The notes beneath the pieces are model-generated. The model was not told where the DNA came from, searched no databases, and saw only the letters and a list, made by a program, of their open reading frames with translations. Shown here piece after piece: positions 59,132 through 64,000 of a DNA stretch of 64,000 nucleotides. How positions within the stretch are numbered: the stretch's first letter is position 1; each line of letters opens with the position of its first letter. The position numbers were made by a program, and so were the translations under genes. Source of the DNA: Allostella vacuolata (GTDB taxonomy: Bacteria > Pseudomonadota > Alphaproteobacteria > ATCC43930 > Allostellaceae); NCBI GenBank assembly GCA_006739055.1, contig AP019702.1, positions 3,559,388-3,623,387 of the forward strand, given 5' to 3'.

Positions 59132-61216
59132 TCAGAACTGCACCTGGCCCACCAGCCGCACTTCCCGCCCGCGCATCGGCGCCACGTCCTTCAGCAGCGA
59201 GACGTGGTTGCGGCCCTCGGCATCGGTCAGGTTGCGGCCCTGGATCTGCAGCGTGAAGGCGTCGTTGTCGGGCAGCGGCCGCCAGGAGACCGAGGCGTTG
59301 AGGAAGGTGTAGCCGCCCGTCTCGGTCTCGGTCGGGGCGTTGCGGTCCTGGCGGAGCGCGCCCTGCACCTCGGCGCGCAGGCCGAGCTGGCCCAGGTCGG
59401 CATTGGCGCCGACCGTGTAGCTGACCGGGGGGATGCGCGGCAGGGCCTGCCCGGCGGAGCGGTTCTCGGCCCACACGAAATCCACCTGGCCGTCGACCGA
59501 CAGGGCCCAGCCCGAGCCGCGCGCGAAGGTCCATCCGGCCTCGATCTCGAAGCCGCGGAAGTCGGCGTCGGCCTGGCGGTACTGGAGCACGTCCAGGCCG
59601 TCGGACGTGGCGCCGGTCAGGTCGCCGAAGATGAAGTTCTTGTAGCGCGACGCGAACAGGTTGATGCCGCCGGTGACATCGCCCTGGCGCTTGCGCAGGG
59701 AGAGCTCGGCCGTCCAGGCGGTCTCCTTGCCGAGGTTGGGGTCGCCGATCTCGAACGACGACGTCGCCAGGTGCGCGCCGTTGGAGAACAGCTCCTCGGC
59801 CGACGGCGCGCGCTCGGTGCGGGCCAGCGAGGCGCCGACCTGCCAGCCCCCGCCCAGGCGGTAGGTCGCGCCCAGGGCGACGTTGCCGCCGGTGAAGGAG
59901 CGCTCGCGGCCGAGCGCGGCCGCCTCCACCTGCGTGTGCTCCAGCCGCGCCCCGGCCGTGAACAGCCACGGGCCGACCTCGTAGCGCTCCAGCAGGAAGG
60001 CCGCGAAGCTGTCGGTCACGGTCGGCGGCAGGAACGCCTCCTCGCCGGTCGCCCGGAAGTCGCGCCGGCCGCCCTGGACACCAACCACGCCGCGCAGCCC
60101 GCCGATGGGCGAGTGCTCGGCCTCCAGCCGGCCCTCCCAGCTGCGGTTCTTGAAGACGGTGCCGGTCTCGCCGTTCTCCAGCTCCTTGTGGCGATAGTCG
60201 GCATAGCCGATGCGCCCGCGCACCTCCTCCACCCCGCCGAACGGCCGGGTCAGGCCGAACTTCGCGTCGTAGCGGGTCTGCCGCAGGTCGATCGTGACCC
60301 GCTCGGCCTCCTCGTGCTCATGCTCGTGGTCGTGGTCATGCTCCTCCTCGTGATCATGATCCTCCTCCTCCTCGCCGGCATGGACGTGCCCGCCGCTCGG
60401 GATGCCGTACTTGGTGGCGAAGCGGGCGACCGACAGGCCGACATAGCCCCAGTCGCCGATGTAGCTGGCGCCGACCGAGCCGCCGCGGGTGCGCACGAAG
60501 CTGTTCTCGACCTTGCCCTTCTGGCCGTGCTCGCGCGCTTCGTCGTTGGCATAGCCCGGGATCGAATAGTCCGACGCGTTCTGGGCGAAGCCCTCGGCGT
60601 GGATCACGACGTTCCGGCCGATCGCGGCATCGACCGCGCCGAAGCCGCTCAGCTCGCGCGCGGCCGTGCCGTACTCCAGGCGGGCGGTGCCGGCGAGGCC
60701 CCCCCTGGGCATGCGATCGGGGATCCGGCCGTCGATGACGTTGACGAGACCGCCCACCGCGGAGCTGCCGTAGAGCAGGGTCGCGGGGCCGCGCAGCACC
60801 TCGATCCGCTGGGCGCCGGCGGTCGGCGCCGCCACCGCGTGATCGGGACTGATGTTGGACGCATCGAAGGTGTCGAGCCCGTTCTGCAGCACCCGGACGC
60901 GGGGGCCGGACTGGCCGCGGATGACCGGCCGGCTCGCGCCTGCCGCGTATCCCGTCGCCGCCACCCCGGGCGTGCCGCGCAGGGTGTCGCCGATCGTCAG
61001 CTCCCGCCGGCGGTCGAGCGCGTCGCCCTCCAGCACCGTGGTTCCCTCGACGATGTCCGACTGGGTCTGGCCGAGCGGCGCCGTCACCAGGATCGAGCCG
61101 AGGCCGATCGCCCCGCCCTCCACCAGGGTCGTCTGCGCATGGGCCGCACCCACCGCCGCCCCCATCACCAATGCCGTCGATCCGGCCAGCAGCCGGCGAA
61201 GTTCCGAGCCTCGCAT
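59132..61216 (-). CDS. TonB-dependent zinc receptor, ZnuD-like
   Basis: A 694-residue outer-membrane receptor. Signal peptide LLAGSTALVMGAAVGAAHAQ; plug domain to about residue 165 (RPVIRGQSGPRVRVLQNGLD, LRGPATLLYGSSAVGGLVNV); barrel to a terminal Phe (VRLVGQVQF). Between barrel strands lies a loop at about 277-303 with some 9 His and 14 Glu/Asp (GGHVHAGEEEEDHDH onward), as in Neisseria ZnuD, where it captures Zn2+. Zinc is the likely ligand; other metal complexes remain possible. A dyad 18 bases before the ATG may be a Zur box. Confidence 0.9.
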   Translation of the reverse strand: MRGSELRRLLAGSTALVMGAAVGAAHAQTTLVEGGAIGLGSILVTAPLGQTQSDIVEGTTVLEGDALDRRRELTIGDTLRGTPGVAATGYAAGASRPVIRGQSGPRVRVLQNGLDTFDASNISPDHAVAAPTAGAQRIEVLRGPATLLYGSSAVGGLVNVIDGRIPDRMPRGGLAGTARLEYGTAARELSGFGAVDAAIGRNVVIHAEGFAQNASDYSIPGYANDEAREHGQKGKVENSFVRTRGGSVGASYIGDWGYVGLSVARFATKYGIPSGGHVHAGEEEEDHDHEEEHDHDHEHEHEEAERVTIDLRQTRYDAKFGLTRPFGGVEEVRGRIGYADYRHKELENGETGTVFKNRSWEGRLEAEHSPIGGLRGVVGVQGGRRDFRATGEEAFLPPTVTDSFAAFLLERYEVGPWLFTAGARLEHTQVEAAALGRERSFTGGNVALGATYRLGGGWQVGASLARTERAPSAEELFSNGAHLATSSFEIGDPNLGKETAWTAELSLRKRQGDVTGGINLFASRYKNFIFGDLTGATSDGLDVLQYRQADADFRGFEIEAGWTFARGSGWALSVDGQVDFVWAENRSAGQALPRIPPVSYTVGANADLGQLGLRAEVQGALRQDRNAPTETETGGYTFLNASVSWRPLPDNDAFTLQIQGRNLTDAEGRNHVSLLKDVAPMRGREVRLVGQVQF

Positions 61217-61233
61217 CCCAACGCCCCCGCAAA

Positions 61234-61251
61234 TGCAATGTTATCTTATTG
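61234..61251 (-). promoter_or_regulatory. Candidate Zur box ahead of the zinc receptor
   Basis: GCAAT-N8-ATTGC is an 18-bp dyad in an AT-rich patch ending 17 bases from the receptor ATG. It contains TGTTATCTTATT, partly matching alphaproteobacterial Zur sites (TGTTATN3ATAACA). One half fits well and the other less so. Confidence 0.45.
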
Positions 61252-61400
61252 CGTCCAATCGGTTGGCGATGCAAGCCCGGCGGAACGATCGGCAGCCGCC
61301 CCGGTTGGCAGCGTCAGGAACCTTTCACCGACACGGATGCGGGTCCGCGGCTGCCTCCGGGACGAGGCCGCGGGCGGCCGCAACAGGACGGAGCACACCC

Positions 61401-62252
<852 letters not shown>

Positions 62253-62257
62253 CGGCC

Positions 62258-63289
62258 ATGCCGCGGGATGGCGAGCCGCTGCCGGACACGGTCGCAGCCG
62301 CGCTCGAGGAATCCGGGCTGCGCCACAGCAGCGACGAGGAGCCCGGGATCGTCCGCCGCGAGACCGGGGGCGGCTTCGCCTATTTCGCGCCGGACGGCAG
62401 CCGCATCGCCGACCCGCGGGTGCTGGCCAGGATCGCCCGGCTGGCGATCCCGCCCGCCTATCGCGAGGTGTGGATCTGCCGCCGTGCCGACGGCCACCTC
62501 CAGGCGACCGGCCGGGACGCCCGCGGGCGCAAGCAGTACCGCTATCACCCCGACTGGCGGACGGTCCGCGACCAGGCGAAGTTCGGCCGCATGCTGGCCT
62601 TCGGCCGGGCCCTGCCCGTGATCCGCCGGCGGGTCGAGGCCGACCTCGCCCAGCGCCAGCTGACCAAGACCAAGGTGGTGGCGGGGGTCGTGCGCCTGCT
62701 GGAACGGACCCTGATCCGCGTCGGCAACGACCGCTACGCCGCCGAGAACCGCAGCTTCGGCCTGACCACCCTGCGCAAGCGGCACGCGGATGTGACCGGC
62801 GAGCGCATCCAGCTGGAGTTCCGCGCCAAGGGCGGCCGGCTGCACGCGGCCGAGCTGCGCGACCGCCGCATCGCCCGGTTGGTCGCCGCCTGCCGGGAAC
62901 TGCCCGGCCAGCGGCTCTTCCAGTATGTGGGCGAGGACGGCCAGCGTCACGCGGTCGGCTCGGAGGACGTCAACGCCTACCTCAAGGAGGTGACGGGCGA
63001 GGAGTTCTCGGCCAAGGACTTCCGCACCTGGGCCGCCACGCTGCTCGCCGCCTGCCGGCTGGCGCAGGCCGAGCGCGGCCTGCCGCCCACCGCCGCCCGG
63101 CGGGTGGTCATGGACTGCGTGCGGGACGTCGCGGCGACCCTGGCCAACACCCCCGCCATCTGCCGCAAATGCTACATCCACCCGGGCGTGCTCGACGCCT
63201 ACATCGAGGGCCGCCTGCCGCGCCGCTGCGCCGACGAGAAGGCGATGCTGCGCCTGCTCGTGCGCCTGGGTCGCGAAGCGCCTCAGTAG
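62258..63289 (+). CDS. DNA topoisomerase IB (poxvirus-type)
   Basis: A 343-residue type IB topoisomerase that relaxes supercoils by a 3'-phosphotyrosyl intermediate. Conserved: RKQYRYHPDWRTVRD (91-105), Arg154 in IRVGNDRYA, Lys174 in LRKRH, the second Arg in KDFRTWAATLLAA, and the nucleophile Tyr in CRKCYIHPGV. Length is normal for bacterial members. The ATG lies 5 bases after the SDR stop, so they are co-transcribed. The 3' end overlaps the convergent reductase by 7 bases. Confidence 0.93.
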   Translation: MPRDGEPLPDTVAAALEESGLRHSSDEEPGIVRRETGGGFAYFAPDGSRIADPRVLARIARLAIPPAYREVWICRRADGHLQATGRDARGRKQYRYHPDWRTVRDQAKFGRMLAFGRALPVIRRRVEADLAQRQLTKTKVVAGVVRLLERTLIRVGNDRYAAENRSFGLTTLRKRHADVTGERIQLEFRAKGGRLHAAELRDRRIARLVAACRELPGQRLFQYVGEDGQRHAVGSEDVNAYLKEVTGEEFSAKDFRTWAATLLAACRLAQAERGLPPTAARRVVMDCVRDVAATLANTPAICRKCYIHPGVLDAYIEGRLPRRCADEKAMLRLLVRLGREAPQ

Positions 63290-63891
63290 CCGACGGTGAA
63301 GCGGCGGCGCGAATGCGCCGGGGCTTCCAGTTCGTCGACCAGCGCCACCGCATAGTCCTCCATCGAGATGCGGCTGCCCTCGGGCCCGACCAGGAGCTGG
63401 TCGCCGCCGAGGCGGAAGCGGCCGGTCCGCTCGCCCGGGAAGATCGCCGCCGAGGGCGACAGGAAGGTCCAGTCGAGATCCGCGACCCCGCGCAGGAGCT
63501 GCAGGAACTCGCCTCCTTTGCTCGCCTCCGCCTTGTAGGCGACCGGGAAGTCCGGGGTGTCGACCAGGGCCACGCCCGGCGCCACCTCCAGGCTGCCGGC
63601 ACCGCCCACCGCCAGGTAGCGGCGCACGCCCGCGGCCCGCACCGCGTCCACCAGCCGCGCCGGGTCGCTGGCCAGGAAATGGACGCTGCTGATCGCCGCG
63701 TCATGGCCGGACAGCAGGGCGGCCAGCCCCGCCTGGTCGAACACATCGCCCGCAACCGGCGTCGCGCCGTCGGCGGCCGGGATGCGTTCCGGGTTGCGGG
63801 CGATCGCCGTCACGCGGTGGCCGCGGCGGGAGAGCTCCGACAGGATGCGCGACCCGATATTGCCGGAAGCGCCGATCAGGGCGACGTTCAT
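63283..63891 (-). CDS. NAD(P)-binding reductase (YwnB/NmrA-like)
   Basis: A 202-residue atypical SDR. MNVALIGASGNIGSRILSEL is the dinucleotide motif; VTAIARNPERI, AGDVFDQAGLAALLSGHD, RRYLAVGGAGSLEVAPG and WTFLSPSAAIFPGERTGRFR are family hallmarks. The catalytic YxxxK is not in its usual form, as in other members used as sensors or quinone reductases. Its promoter region holds two tandem palindromes (63916-63950), and a divergent gene, probably its regulator, would begin near the window's end. Confidence 0.87.
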   Translation of the reverse strand: MNVALIGASGNIGSRILSELSRRGHRVTAIARNPERIPAADGATPVAGDVFDQAGLAALLSGHDAAISSVHFLASDPARLVDAVRAAGVRRYLAVGGAGSLEVAPGVALVDTPDFPVAYKAEASKGGEFLQLLRGVADLDWTFLSPSAAIFPGERTGRFRLGGDQLLVGPEGSRISMEDYAVALVDELEAPAHSRRRFTVGY

Positions 63892-63915
63892 GAGCTCGAT
63901 CTCCTCTGGTTCGAT

Positions 63916-63950
63916 TCCGGACCTGGTACGGAATCCAGACTTGGTCCGGA
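63916..63950. promoter_or_regulatory. Tandem 17-bp operator sites
   Basis: Two adjacent dyads of the form 7-3-7, TCCGGAC-CTG-GTACGGA (63916-63932) and TCCAGAC-TTG-GTCCGGA (63934-63950), are spaced 18 bases centre to centre. They share the consensus TCCGGACNTGGTCCGGA and lie 25-59 bases upstream of the reductase ATG. They suit a TetR- or HxlR-type dimer controlling divergent genes. Confidence 0.65.
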
Positions 63951-64000
63951 CGGCTTGCGAGCCATAGGTATGCGGGGCGCGACACCCGGCAAGAAGTCAT

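Noticed and set aside
63908-63924. GGTTCGATTCC resembling the T-loop of a tRNA
   Set aside because: No acceptor, D-arm or anticodon arm can be built around it, and it lies among operator-like dyads.

Overview
The window is high-GC DNA (roughly 70 percent by eye) with dense, mostly uninterrupted genes. Many are joined by 4-base ATGA overlaps, and GTG or TTG starts occur. Gene content points to a soil or water alphaproteobacterium of Rhodospirillales or similar type: a complete urea ABC transporter, cobalt-type nitrile hydratase, PagL-like lipid A deacylase, many periplasmic binding proteins, and a dispersed palindromic repeat of a kind common in that class. There is no rRNA or other phylogenetic marker, so placement is an inference. 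I found no tRNA, rRNA, CRISPR array, intact insertion sequence, prophage or replication origin.

Layout. 1-3.8 kb: a glycosyltransferase and a mannose-6-phosphate-isomerase-like gene, a lone mccB-type carboxyltransferase and a small exported protein. 4-11.5 kb: an amine-type uptake and oxidation locus (XRE-cupin regulator with its operator, PotD/A/B/C-type ABC transporter, two FAD oxidoreductases). 11.6-12.3 kb: a Phd/PIN toxin-antitoxin pair behind a perfect 26-bp palindrome. 12.3-21 kb: MFS transporter, RidA, serine hydrolase, amidohydrolase, CobW GTPase, receiver protein, cell-wall amidase-like protein, small-molecule kinase and HAD phosphatase. 21-28 kb: a GH3-like ligase coupled to an esterase, an AraC remnant, an enolase-superfamily enzyme and two tandem paralogous peptide/nickel-type binding proteins.

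28.3-33.5 kb: O-methyltransferase, small unknown protein, nitrile hydratase alpha (with a striking His-rich leader), beta and accessory protein, then a P1B metal ATPase behind a MerR-type promoter. 33.5-38.6 kb: SDR, DUF169 protein, an AT-rich 1.2-kb island, a trypsin-like protease and a second CobW GTPase. 38.8-47.1 kb: cyclase-family protein, a class-IV aminotransferase fold lacking its expected catalytic residues, sulfotransferase, PagL, Ldh, LysR/RidA, a RES-Xre toxin-antitoxin pair and an LldD-type oxidase. 47.6-54.4 kb: a ketopantoate-reductase-like gene and urtABCDE, with a textbook sigma-54 promoter ahead of urtA. 54.5-64 kb: a phytase-like esterase autotransporter, cytochrome c, another binding protein, a ZnuD-like TonB receptor, SDR, topoisomerase IB and an NAD(P)-binding reductase with tandem operators at the edge.

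Two themes link the genes. The first is nitrogen scavenging (urea, amines, nitriles or amides). The second is transition-metal handling (His-rich nitrile hydratase, His-rich P1B ATPase, two CobW proteins, His/Glu-rich TonB receptor). A 99-100-bp palindromic element occurs three times, always between genes. Most ordinary metabolic genes here are recognisable families. The least explained items are the His-rich nitrile hydratase with its 64-residue neighbour, the GH3-esterase pair, the aminotransferase fold without its lysine, and the AT-rich island.
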